A stretch of DNA of 8,758 bases from NCBI GenBank assembly GCA_964638815.1, contig CAZXBB010000256.1, positions 1 through 8,758 on the forward strand, in the 5' to 3' direction. Positions within the stretch are counted from its first letter, which is position 1. The number at the start of each line of letters is the position of its first letter. The position numbers and the translations under genes were made by a program. Origin of the DNA: CAZXBB01 sp964638815 (GTDB lineage Bacteria; Planctomycetota; Phycisphaerae; Phycisphaerales; SM1A02). Positions 1 to 6,512 of this stretch are shown piece by piece. The notes under the pieces were generated by a model. The model was given only the letters and a program-made list of their open reading frames with translations. It ran no database searches and was not told where the DNA came from.

Positions 1-72
1 GTGAACTTCGGCGTTCCGCCGCAACTGCAGGACGCGACCGGCGATTCCGGCCAGGCTCTTCACAGGAAATGA
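1..72 (+). CDS. Possible C-terminal tail of an upstream gene (partial)
   Basis: Frame 1 is open from the window edge to a TGA at 70-72 and reads VNFGVPPQLQDATGDSGQ and a few more residues. About 17 of its 23 codons end in G or C, which fits coding sequence in this genome. The stop lies 4 bp before the GTG of the next gene, as expected for operon neighbours. Frame 3 is also open and ends with a TGA at 78-80 overlapping that GTG, but its third-position GC is near 50% and its translation is arginine-rich, so frame 1 is preferred. No family can be recognised from 23 residues. Confidence 0.35.
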   Translation: MNFGVPPQLQDATGDSGQALHRK

Positions 73-76
73 ACCA

Positions 77-2071
77 GTGACCAAGCATGCACCGACCGTC
101 GTCAGACCGACCGCCATCACGCTGACGGCCATCACGCCGACGGCCATCACACCGACGGCCATCACACCGACGGCCATCACGCTGACGGCCATCACGCCGT
201 CGGCCATCACGCTGACGGCCATCACATCGACCCGAGTCACCACCCTGGTCGCGGCCGCCACGCTCGCCCTCACGACGGTCTGCTTCGCGGAGCCTCCGAC
301 GATCCACGAGCTGGCGCCCGAAGGCACGATCTTCGTCGCCGGCGTCCGGAATGCCGAGCGGACGATGACGCGGCTCAAGGCGACGAGTCTCTGGGAGCTG
401 TGGCAATCCCCGGAGCTCGCCAGGCTGCGCGCCGACGCGCGCAAGGACTTCGAAGCCGACGTCGAGAAGATGATGCACGATCTCGACCTCGACGCCGATG
501 CCCTCAGGATGCCGCCCGGCGCGATCGGTGTCGCGCTGTTCACGGTCATGGACGCCGAGCTCGGCCAGTTCGAGCCCGGGCTCCTGTTCGCCGCCGACTA
601 CGGCGATCACGCCGCGGCGACGGCCGAGCTTGTGGAGACCGCGCGGCGGCAGGCCGACGAGGACGACGGGATCAAGTACGAGGAGCGCGAGGTCCACGGC
701 CGGACGGTCTACTGCGTCGAGATCCCCGAGGCCCCCGTGGTGGAGGAAGAGCCCGTAGCGGGCGGAGACTGGGGCGGGGACGGCTTCGCCGACATGCAGG
801 ACTTCGGCGGCGGGCCCGAGGATATGATGTCCGACGCGTTCGACGAGCTGTTCCTCGTGCAGGACGGGACGCTGTTCCTCCTCTCGAACGACATGGCGAC
901 GATCGCCCACGCGCTCGAGGTGATCGACGGCGATACGCAGCCCGTGCTACCGAACCGCACCGACTTCACCGGGGTCATGGAGCAGATCGGCGAGGGCGAC
1001 GCGACGGCGGCCATCCTCACGAAGGACCTCGGCAAGCTCGTCTCCGCCATGGATCCGATGGGCATGGCCGGGATGGTCGGACCGATGATCCGGCAGATGG
1101 TCGGCGACATCCAGGGCTTCGGCATGGGTACGCGGCTCGACGGCCCCGACGCGATGGTCGAGATGACGCACGTCGTCCACATGCCGAACGGAAAGGTCGG
1201 CCTGACGGCGCTGCTCGACCGCCCGGACGCATCCGGAGTAGTGCCCGCGTTCGCGGGCGCCGGTGCGATGAGCTTCTCGACGTTCCACTTCGACTTCCAG
1301 GGCCTGCCCGACGCCGTGCGTCCGCTCGTGCAGCTGATGCAGATGATGGTCCCGCCGCAGCCGGGCGAGGCGCCCGCGATGGACCAGACGATCGAGCAGG
1401 TCACCTCGTGCCTCGGTCGCCGGCTTCACGTGATCCAGACGCTCGACCAGCCTGTCGAGGCCGACAGCTTGAGGCAGCTCATGGCGATCGAGTGCCGCAA
1501 GCCGCAGGAGCTCGAGCACTTCCTCTCCCTGACCGCCCAGAGGATGGGGATGGAGGCGCGCGATTTCCTCGGTCACCGGATCTACACCGTCGATCCCGCG
1601 ATGATGGCGATGATGCCGCTGGACGTGCCGGTGGCGCCGACCGATCCGCCGGCGATCGGGCTCGGCGGCGGCTACGTCTTCAGCGGCCCCGCGCCCGCCG
1701 TGGAGCAGGCGTTGCGTTCGATCGGTGACGCCGGCAAGGCGACGCTCGCGGATGAGCCCGCGTTCCGCCGCGCGCTCGTCGTACTCGGCAGCGAGCCGGT
1801 GGTCGGCTGGGGCTACTCCAACATCGTGGACTGCTTCGACGCCGGCATGAAGATCAGCCGGATGGAGATCGTCCGCGAGGTGGAGCGCGAGGACCTCGTG
1901 ATGCCCCGCGACGACGACCGCATGGGGTTCGAGAACGTCCTGGGGAACGGCTGGCCGGAGGGCGTCGACGCCGACCTCCTCCGCAGGTTCATCGGGCCCA
2001 TGGCGTGGAAGATGGTCTCGACCGACGCGGGGTTCACGGTGCGGTCCTACGTGCTGGACGCCGGGAAATGA
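77..2071 (+). CDS. Exported protein of unknown function with repeat N-terminus (DUF3352-like style)
   Basis: I do not recognise a precise family for this 664-residue protein. Its general build (exported, long, alternating hydrophobic and acidic segments) resembles planctomycete DUF3352-like proteins, but this is a weak comparison. Residues 10-49 are a T-[LP]-T-A-I pentapeptide repeat encoded by a 15-bp DNA repeat. A signal peptide follows at about 53-71: Arg53, then a hydrophobic core VAAATLALTTV, with likely cleavage after CFA at 71. The mature part contains an acidic, glycine-rich linker (about 220-256) and methionine-rich stretches (about 325-350, 425-450, 510-517). No catalytic motif is visible. 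The GTG at 77 is the only canonical start ahead of the signal peptide, because a TGA lies in frame at 2-4. AGGA at 64-67 is a usable ribosome binding site. The gene converges on the mlaE operon, with 78 bp between them and no clear terminator for either. It presumably works in the periplasm or outside the cell. Confidence 0.8.
   Translation: MTKHAPTVVRPTAITLTAITPTAITPTAITPTAITLTAITPSAITLTAITSTRVTTLVAAATLALTTVCFAEPPTIHELAPEGTIFVAGVRNAERTMTRLKATSLWELWQSPELARLRADARKDFEADVEKMMHDLDLDADALRMPPGAIGVALFTVMDAELGQFEPGLLFAADYGDHAAATAELVETARRQADEDDGIKYEEREVHGRTVYCVEIPEAPVVEEEPVAGGDWGGDGFADMQDFGGGPEDMMSDAFDELFLVQDGTLFLLSNDMATIAHALEVIDGDTQPVLPNRTDFTGVMEQIGEGDATAAILTKDLGKLVSAMDPMGMAGMVGPMIRQMVGDIQGFGMGTRLDGPDAMVEMTHVVHMPNGKVGLTALLDRPDASGVVPAFAGAGAMSFSTFHFDFQGLPDAVRPLVQLMQMMVPPQPGEAPAMDQTIEQVTSCLGRRLHVIQTLDQPVEADSLRQLMAIECRKPQELEHFLSLTAQRMGMEARDFLGHRIYTVDPAMMAMMPLDVPVAPTDPPAIGLGGGYVFSGPAPAVEQALRSIGDAGKATLADEPAFRRALVVLGSEPVVGWGYSNIVDCFDAGMKISRMEIVREVEREDLVMPRDDDRMGFENVLGNGWPEGVDADLLRRFIGPMAWKMVSTDAGFTVRSYVLDAGK
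104..223 (+). repeat. 15-bp in-frame tandem repeat, about 8 units
   Basis: The unit is ACGCYGACGGCCATC. The first unit (104-118) is degenerate, and seven good units follow at 119-223. They differ at few positions: CTG or CCG in codon 2, ACA or ACG in codon 1, one TCG. Each unit encodes T-(L/P)-T-A-I, so copy-number change keeps the reading frame. The array ends about 10 bp before the codons for the signal-peptide n-region. Confidence 0.95.
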
Positions 2072-2149
2072 GCACGCGAAGAGAGCCGTCGCCTGCCCCG
2101 CGGGTGAACCGCGAAATCGTCAGCGGAAGAGGGTGCAACCGGACCGCGA

Positions 2150-2989
2150 TTACGTCCAGCCGAGCGCCAGGAAGATGCCCGTGAACAGCAGGTCCGTCAG
2201 GATCACCGCCACGACGGTCTGCACGACGGTGTCCGTCGTCGCGCGCCCCACGCCGGCGGCGCCGCCCGAGACCTTCAGGCCGTTGTGACAGGCGATCGCG
2301 GCGAGGATCAGGCCGAACACGGACGCCTTGATGAGGCCCGTGAGGAAGTCCGCCGGCACGAGCTGGTCGAGCGTGTTGTTCTTGTAGACCTCGTACGGGA
2401 CACCGAGGAAGACGATCGTCATGACGCCGCTCGAGGCGACGGCCGTGACGTCGCCGATCACGGTGAGCAGGACGAGGCTCAGAATCGTCGCGAGCACCCT
2501 CGGCACGACGAGGAAGCGCACCGGGTTGAGCGCGTGCGCCTCGAGCGCCTCGATCTCCTCGCCCACGACCATGGTCCCGATCTCCGCCGCGATCGCCGCG
2601 CCCGCGAAGCCGGTCAGGACGATGGCGGCCACGAGCGGTCCGAGCTCGCGGAAGATCGCGACGCCGACGATGTTGGCGATCTTGTCCGTCTGGCCGAGCT
2701 CCGCCAGCGGAGGCTGCATCTGCATCGCGAGGATGAAGCCGATGGAAGCGCACACCAGCATGATGATCGCGATCGACCGGAAGCCGATGCGGATTGTCTG
2801 CGTGACGATCGCGGTCCGGCCCATGCGGACCCGCGGGTTGACGAAGCTGAACAGCAGCCAGTACGCCACGTCGTGAACGAGGTACGACACGCCGCCCACC
2901 AGGGCGAACGAGCGCATCCACACGGCTCCCCATTCCTCGAGGATCCGCGTGAGCAGGCCGGGTTTCTTCGCTTGGTCGACCGCGGGCAC
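2150..2989 (-). CDS. mlaE: MlaE-family ABC transporter permease (phospholipid / lipid transport)
   Basis: This inner-membrane permease belongs to the MlaE family, whose members work with an MlaF ATPase and an MCE protein (MlaD) to move phospholipids or other lipids across the envelope. Family hallmarks are intact in the 279 residues: the AMQMQPPLAELG region after a membrane helix (about 72-92), FRELGPLVAAIVLTG at 113-127, and the coupling-helix signature EIGTMVVGEEIEAL at 136-149. Further hydrophobic helices lie near 118-140, 159-178, 187-197, 218-233 and 256-276. Length is typical. The GTG start at 2989 is 20 bp downstream of the STAS stop, with only a weak GGGAA ahead of it, so the gene is probably cotranscribed with the three genes upstream. 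No ATPase or MCE gene follows; the next gene is convergent. The stop is TAA at 2152-2150. Confidence 0.93.
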   Translation of the reverse strand: MPAVDQAKKPGLLTRILEEWGAVWMRSFALVGGVSYLVHDVAYWLLFSFVNPRVRMGRTAIVTQTIRIGFRSIAIIMLVCASIGFILAMQMQPPLAELGQTDKIANIVGVAIFRELGPLVAAIVLTGFAGAAIAAEIGTMVVGEEIEALEAHALNPVRFLVVPRVLATILSLVLLTVIGDVTAVASSGVMTIVFLGVPYEVYKNNTLDQLVPADFLTGLIKASVFGLILAAIACHNGLKVSGGAAGVGRATTDTVVQTVVAVILTDLLFTGIFLALGWT

Positions 2990-3009
2990 GGTGCGATTCC
3001 CGAGAGGGG

Positions 3010-3357
3010 TCAGGCGGTCTTGGCTTCCTCGGCGCTCCCGAGGATCGTGAACACCATGTCGAGCCGCGCGATCTCGAAGATGGATCGCACGCGGTCCTGC
3101 ATCGCGCAGAGCACGAGCACGCTCCCCTTCTTTCGGGCAAGCTGCATCGCCTCCACGAAAGTGGCGACGCCGGAGCTGTCCATGTACGGGACCTCCGCGA
3201 GATCGATGATGAGACGGCCCGGCTTCGACGCCAGCGCCTCGCTCAGATAGGTCCGCAGCGCCGGCGCGCGGCTCAGGTCGATGTCGCCGACGGGAGTCAG
3301 GACCAGCAGGCCGTCTCCCGTTTCCCGTCGAACCTGGATGTCGTCCGCGTCAGTCAT
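3010..3357 (-). CDS. STAS-domain protein (anti-sigma factor antagonist / MlaB-like)
   Basis: A single STAS domain fills this 115-residue cytoplasmic protein. The motif YMDSSGVATF places a phosphorylatable serine at Ser61, matching Ser58 of SpoIIAA. GDIDLSRAPALR (24-35) is the usual first conserved stretch. Known STAS proteins of this type either bind an RsbW/SpoIIAB kinase to release a sigma factor or, as MlaB, bind the MlaF ATPase of the lipid transporter. Here both contexts are present: an RsbW-like kinase gene upstream and mlaE downstream. The ATG at 3357 is chosen because GAGGG lies 5-6 bases upstream; the frame extends to 3405, but that extension overlaps the kinase coding sequence and looks non-conserved. 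The gene overlaps the kinase gene by 8 bp (ATGACTGA), indicating translational coupling. Confidence 0.92.
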   Translation of the reverse strand: MTDADDIQVRRETGDGLLVLTPVGDIDLSRAPALRTYLSEALASKPGRLIIDLAEVPYMDSSGVATFVEAMQLARKKGSVLVLCAMQDRVRSIFEIARLDMVFTILGSAEEAKTA

Positions 3358-3850
3358 GCTCGCCCTCATTCTTGCAGGCGGCGTGGCTCGGAGCGCCATC
3401 CGCACGTTCTTTCGCCGCCGGTGTGGGAACGTGCTTGGTCATGCTCAGCCGCATGCCGCCTCCGTCCCGTTTCGTGTACTCCACATGATCCATGATTTCC
3501 CGGATGATGTGGACCCCGAGCCCGCCCGGACGAATATCGTCGAGATCGCGGGGGCGGATCGTCTCCGGATCGACCTGTCGGGCCCGGTCCTCCACCACAA
3601 TCAGCATCCCGCCGGCAGGATTGTCCCGGAGCTCCCAGATGGCAACCCGGATCCGCCCGCAGTCGTCCCTGGCGTAGCCGTGGTTGATCACGTTGCAGAG
3701 CGCCTCGTCCACGGCGAGGCTGATCTGGCCGCACTGGACCTCGTCGAAGCCGATCCGCGCCGCGAAGCTCGAGGTCAGCGCGCGGGCGGAGGCCAGCAGC
3801 CGGGCCTGGCTGAAGAGCTGGAGATCGAGATCGGGGGTCCGCTCATCCAT
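3350..3850 (-). CDS. RsbW/SpoIIAB-like serine kinase (anti-sigma factor type, HATPase_c_2)
   Basis: This 166-residue protein has the GHKL ATPase fold of partner-switch kinases, which phosphorylate a STAS partner and can hold a sigma factor. The N-box is clear: ISLAVDEALCNVINHGYA, with Glu49 and Asn53. The G1-box region reads VEDRARQVDP (86-95): Asp88 is kept, but the usual glycine of DxGxG is absent. The G2 box is RPGGLGVHII (107-116). After the last strand (RLSMTKHV, to about 141) there is a polar tail of about 25 residues with no known role. The ATG at 3850 overlaps the stop of the HEAT gene by 8 bp (ATGGATGA), and its own stop overlaps the STAS start by 8 bp. The adjacent STAS protein is the expected substrate. 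No sigma factor gene is in the window, so the downstream target is unknown. Confidence 0.92.
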   Translation of the reverse strand: MDERTPDLDLQLFSQARLLASARALTSSFAARIGFDEVQCGQISLAVDEALCNVINHGYARDDCGRIRVAIWELRDNPAGGMLIVVEDRARQVDPETIRPRDLDDIRPGGLGVHIIREIMDHVEYTKRDGGGMRLSMTKHVPTPAAKERADGAPSHAACKNEGEHD

Positions 3851-4226
3851 GGTCGGCGGCTCCGGAAAGCGCCGTGCCGTGCGTCGCGGTGGGTCCGGCG
3901 ACGCCCGGGTGGTCGAGCCACCGCGCGACGGCGGCGCGTCGTGCGGCGACCGGATCGTCGTGGCGATAACCGTACGTCTCCCCCGTGAGCTCCTCGAGCG
4001 CCGTGATGGCGACGAGCCGCACCGCGGCGTCGTCGCTGTCGAGCTGCTCGATCAGCCGGCGCAGGGTTGCCGGCGACCGGTCGCCTCCCGCGCGGGCCTG
4101 CTCGATCGCGCGGAGCCGCGCGGCGGGCACCGGCGAATCGAGACCGCCCGCCAGCGACGACGTTGCGCAGGAAGTGGCGACGGCGGCGAACCACGTGAGG
4201 CCGAGGGCGGCGATCGCGTGAGGCAT
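3843..4226 (-). CDS. Small HEAT-repeat-like lipoprotein
   Basis: First gene of the four-gene operon; 127 residues. The N-terminus PHAIAALGLTWFAAVATSC is a lipoprotein-type signal sequence with Cys20 as the likely lipidated residue; the box A-T-S-C is acceptable but not ideal. Residues about 30-105 form helix pairs of HEAT type: PAARLRAIEQAR, then LRRLIEQLDSDDAAVRLVAITALEELTGETYGY, then ARRAAVARWLD. The segment LEELTGETYGY is of a type common in planctomycete HEAT proteins. The function is unknown; such proteins usually serve as protein-binding scaffolds. The ATG at 4226 is preferred over a longer frame from TTG at 4295, because it starts directly at the signal sequence and a TTGCCG-N17-TACCCT promoter ends just upstream. 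It overlaps the kinase gene by 8 bp. Confidence 0.8.
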   Translation of the reverse strand: MPHAIAALGLTWFAAVATSCATSSLAGGLDSPVPAARLRAIEQARAGGDRSPATLRRLIEQLDSDDAAVRLVAITALEELTGETYGYRHDDPVAARRAAVARWLDHPGVAGPTATHGTALSGAADHG

Positions 4227-4233
4227 CGGGCAC

Positions 4234-4262
4234 AGGGTAGGAATCGGAGGGACCTCCGGCAA
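4234..4262 (-). promoter_or_regulatory. Putative promoter of the HEAT-kinase-STAS-mlaE operon
   Basis: On the minus strand TTGCCG (4262-4257) and TACCCT (4239-4234) are separated by 17 bp. Transcription would begin about 4227-4228, practically at the ATG at 4226, so the mRNA would be leaderless. No Shine-Dalgarno sequence precedes that ATG, which agrees. The match to the sigma-70 consensus is moderate. Confidence 0.4.
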
Positions 4263-4327
4263 CGAAGGCAGGGCGGACCTGTCCTTTGTCGGCAATCTGA
4301 CGGGCCCGAGTCAAGGAAGACGAGGCG

Positions 4328-5971
4328 GTGGCGATCGTGCTACAGTTCGCCCACCCCCGCATGCCCACCAGTTCCACCCGGATGACGAAGAAACCGCGGC
4401 CGATCGAGCCTCCTGCCGGCGTCGAGGTGATCCCGATCCTCGATTTCGGCACCCAGTACGCCCAGCTCATCGCGCGCCGGGTCCGGGAAGCCGGCGCGTT
4501 CGGCCTGCTCGTGGCGCCCGACACGCCGGTGGAGGAGCTCGCGGCCCTCGAGCCGCGCGGCATCATTCTTTCCGGCGGGCCGGCCAGCGTGACGGTCGGG
4601 CCCTCCGGACCGTCCGGCCCGAGGTGCGACCCGCGGCTCTTCGAGCTCGGCGTCCCGGTCCTCGGCATCTGCTACGGGATGCAGCTCGGCTGCTCGTTGC
4701 TCGGCGGCCGGGTCGAGGCCGCGAAGGCCGGCGAGTACGGCCGGGCGAAGCTGACGATCCGCGACGACAGCGACCTGCTGGCCAACCTGCCTCCGAACAC
4801 CGCGGTGTGGATGAGCCACTCCGACCAGGTGGAGATGCTCGGCGACGATTTCGAGGTGCTCGCTTCGACACCCACGTGCCCGCTCGCCGTGGTGCGACAC
4901 CGGACGCTTCCGTTCTACGGCGTGCAGTTCCACCCCGAGGTCACGCACACCCCGCACGGCGTCGATCTGCTGCGCAACTTTCTCTACAAGATCTGCCACT
5001 GCGCCGGCACCTGGAAGATGGCGGACTTCCTGGAGTCGGAATGCGCGCGCGTGCGCGAACGCGTGGGATCCGACCGCGTGCTGTGCGGCCTGAGCGGGGG
5101 GGTCGATTCCTCCGTCGTCGCGGCGCTCCTCGCCAAGGCGATCGGCGACCAGCTCACCTGCATCTTCGTGGACAACGGGCTCCTGCGCAAGCACGAGCGG
5201 GAGCTCGTCGAGAGCACGTTCCGCGATCATTTCGACATCGACCTGCGGGTCGTGGAGGCCGCCGACGCGTTCCTCGGCGACCTCGCCGGCGTGGTGGACC
5301 CGCAGGAGAAGCGCAAGCGGATCGGGCACCGATTCATCGAGGTGTTCCGCGAAGCGGCGGGCCGGATCGACGGGGGTGCGAGGTTCCTCGCGCAGGGCAC
5401 GCTCTATCCCGACGTGATCGAGTCGGGGCACGGCCACGCCGGCACGAGCGCGAACATCAAGCTGCACCACAACGTCGGGGGTCTGCCCGAAGATCTCGGC
5501 TTCGAGCTCGTGGAGCCGCTGCGGGATCTCTTCAAGGACGAGGTGCGCAAGCTCGGCGAGGTGCTCGGTCTGCCCGACCAGATCGTGTGGCGGCATCCCT
5601 TCCCGGGCCCCGGGCTCGCGGTCCGGGTCATCGGCGAGGTCACCCGCCCGCGTCTCGACCTGCTGCGCGACTGCGACGAGATCCTGCTGGAGGAGATCAT
5701 CGCGAACAACCTCTACCGGTCCACGAACCAGGTGTTCGCGGTGCTGCTCCCGATCCGGTCGGTCGGCGTCATGGGCGACGGGCGCTCCTACGATTCGGTC
5801 GTGGCGATCCGCGCCGTCGAGACACAGGACTTCATGACCGCCGACTGGGCGCGCATCCCCTTCGACGTCCTCGCGACGATCAGCAACCGGATCATCAACG
5901 AGGTGTCGGGCGTGAACCGCGTGGTATACGACATCTCGTCGAAGCCGCCGGCGACCATCGAGTGGGAGTGA
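4328..5971 (+). CDS. guaA: GMP synthase (glutamine-hydrolysing)
   Basis: GuaA converts XMP, ATP and glutamine to GMP, the last step of de novo guanine nucleotide synthesis in the cytosol. The class I glutamine amidotransferase domain comes first: ILDFGTQYAQLIARRVRE near 37-54, nucleophile Cys115 in GICYGMQ, and His202/Glu204 in QFHPEV. The ATP pyrophosphatase domain follows, with P-loop SGGVDS at 256-261 and HPFPGPGLAVRV near 423-434. The C-terminal dimerisation part ends with the typical YDISSKPPATIEWE. All key residues are intact. A Gly-Pro-Ser-rich insert (GPSGPSGP, 91-98) lengthens the loop before RCDPRLF. Start choice is uncertain: GTG 4328 has AAGGAAGA 7 bases upstream, whereas ATG 4361 and ATG 4382 have no ribosome binding site but would give more usual N-termini. 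The gene is divergent from the HEAT operon and converges on the RRM gene. Confidence 0.97.
   Translation: MAIVLQFAHPRMPTSSTRMTKKPRPIEPPAGVEVIPILDFGTQYAQLIARRVREAGAFGLLVAPDTPVEELAALEPRGIILSGGPASVTVGPSGPSGPRCDPRLFELGVPVLGICYGMQLGCSLLGGRVEAAKAGEYGRAKLTIRDDSDLLANLPPNTAVWMSHSDQVEMLGDDFEVLASTPTCPLAVVRHRTLPFYGVQFHPEVTHTPHGVDLLRNFLYKICHCAGTWKMADFLESECARVRERVGSDRVLCGLSGGVDSSVVAALLAKAIGDQLTCIFVDNGLLRKHERELVESTFRDHFDIDLRVVEAADAFLGDLAGVVDPQEKRKRIGHRFIEVFREAAGRIDGGARFLAQGTLYPDVIESGHGHAGTSANIKLHHNVGGLPEDLGFELVEPLRDLFKDEVRKLGEVLGLPDQIVWRHPFPGPGLAVRVIGEVTRPRLDLLRDCDEILLEEIIANNLYRSTNQVFAVLLPIRSVGVMGDGRSYDSVVAIRAVETQDFMTADWARIPFDVLATISNRIINEVSGVNRVVYDISSKPPATIEWE
4338..4346 (+). promoter_or_regulatory. Possible extended -10 element near guaA start
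   Basis: TGCTACAGT resembles the TGCTACCAT element in front of the SRP RNA gene. If used, transcription would begin near 4353, and guaA would be read from ATG 4361 with a leader of about 8 nt. That conflicts with GTG 4328 as the start. No good -35 is seen 16-18 bp upstream, so this may be chance. Confidence 0.25.
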
Positions 5972-5983
5972 GCGCGGAGTCCG

Positions 5984-6034
5984 GAGTCTCGAGTTCGCGT
6001 TCCGGCACGTTCGAGACGCGAGACGCGAGACTCG
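5984..6034. repeat. Dyad and heptanucleotide repeat in the guaA-RRM gap
   Basis: GAGTCTCG (5984-5991) is the exact reverse complement of CGAGACTC (6027-6034). The right arm is part of three direct 7-bp units GAGACGC, GAGACGC, GAGACTC (6014-6034). The dyad could form an 8-bp stem in the guaA 3' end, but no T-run follows it on the plus strand, so it is not a standard intrinsic terminator. Confidence 0.6.
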
Positions 6035-6053
6035 GCTCAAGACTCTGCTCGCG

Positions 6054-6087
6054 AAAAAAAAAGACCCCCGCCCGAAGGCGAGGGTCT
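6054..6087 (-). terminator. Intrinsic terminator of the RRM gene
   Basis: On the minus strand the RNA reads AGACCCUCGCC, loop UUCG, GGCGGGGGUCU, then a run of U from nine A at 6054-6062. The 11-bp stem is fully paired, counting one U-G wobble, and the loop is the extra-stable cUUCGg. It lies about 25 bp past the RRM stop at 6112. It does not work as a T-tailed terminator for guaA on the plus strand. Confidence 0.93.
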
Positions 6088-6111
6088 GTCGTGTCGAGTT
6101 GCTGTCCGGAC

Positions 6112-6405
6112 CTACCAGCGTCGGCCGCCGCCGCCGCCGCCGCCGCCGCCGCGGGCGCCGCCCGGCTTCGGGCGCGCTTCGTTGACGTTGAGCGGACGGC
6201 CGTCGAGATCCTGACCGTTGAGCGCCTCGATCGCGGCACGAGCCTGATTGTCGTCGGACATCGTGACGAATCCGAAGCCTCGGGGGCGGCCGGTGTCGCG
6301 GTCGGTTACGATGGCCGCCTCTTCGACGTCACCGTGGGCAGCGAAGGCCTCGCGCAGGTCCTCCTCGGTCGTTGAGAAATTCAGGTTACCCACATAAATC
6401 TTCAT
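6112..6405 (-). CDS. Small RRM-domain RNA-binding protein with glycine-rich tail
   Basis: This 97-residue protein is one RRM followed by a short basic, glycine-rich tail. RNP2 is IYVGNL (3-8) and RNP1 is RGFGFVTM (42-49), both matching consensus with their aromatic RNA-contact residues. The tail (80-97) is KPGGARG, a run of nine glycines, then RRW. Bacterial proteins of this build, well known in cyanobacteria (Rbp) and widespread in planctomycetes, bind single-stranded RNA and are often cold-responsive; the role here is inferred from that family. ATG 6405 is preceded by GGAG with about 10 bases spacing. The frame stays open far upstream, but that is non-coding-like sequence and the RRM begins exactly at this Met. 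The gene has its own promoter about 100 bp upstream and its own terminator, so it is monocistronic. Confidence 0.93.
   Translation of the reverse strand: MKIYVGNLNFSTTEEDLREAFAAHGDVEEAAIVTDRDTGRPRGFGFVTMSDDNQARAAIEALNGQDLDGRPLNVNEARPKPGGARGGGGGGGGGRRW
6124..6150 (-). repeat. (GCC)9 trinucleotide tract encoding poly-Gly
   Basis: Nine uninterrupted GCC units on the plus strand, read as GGC on the minus strand, encode the nine-glycine run near the end of the RRM protein. All glycine codons are identical, so the tract can gain or lose whole codons by slippage. Confidence 0.97.
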
Positions 6406-6512
6406 CGGTCGGGACTCCAATGGTGACGCGCCCGGTTCTGTGGTCCGCGCGCTGCTGTGCCACCGTAAAACAAGAACCAGCGCGGGCGACGGACGCCCAC
6501 TGTTGGGGACCC

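Noticed and set aside
119..223. CRISPR-like array
   Set aside because: Units are 15 bp and directly abutting, without spacers; it is a coding tandem repeat.
2099..2115. Terminator between the two convergent genes
   Set aside because: CGCGG/CCGCG can form only a 5-bp stem and no T-run follows on either strand.
2034..3140. 368-codon minus-strand frame overlapping mlaE and STAS
   Set aside because: Out of frame with two recognised genes; arginine-rich low-information translation.
2285..3250. 321-codon plus-strand frame opposite mlaE and STAS
   Set aside because: Complement shadow of mlaE and STAS, with a biased R/E/D/H composition.
4340..6040. 566-codon open frame antisense to guaA
   Set aside because: Mirror frame of a high-GC gene; composition is H/R/E/D-rich with no recognisable motif, and guaA is complete and conserved on the other strand.
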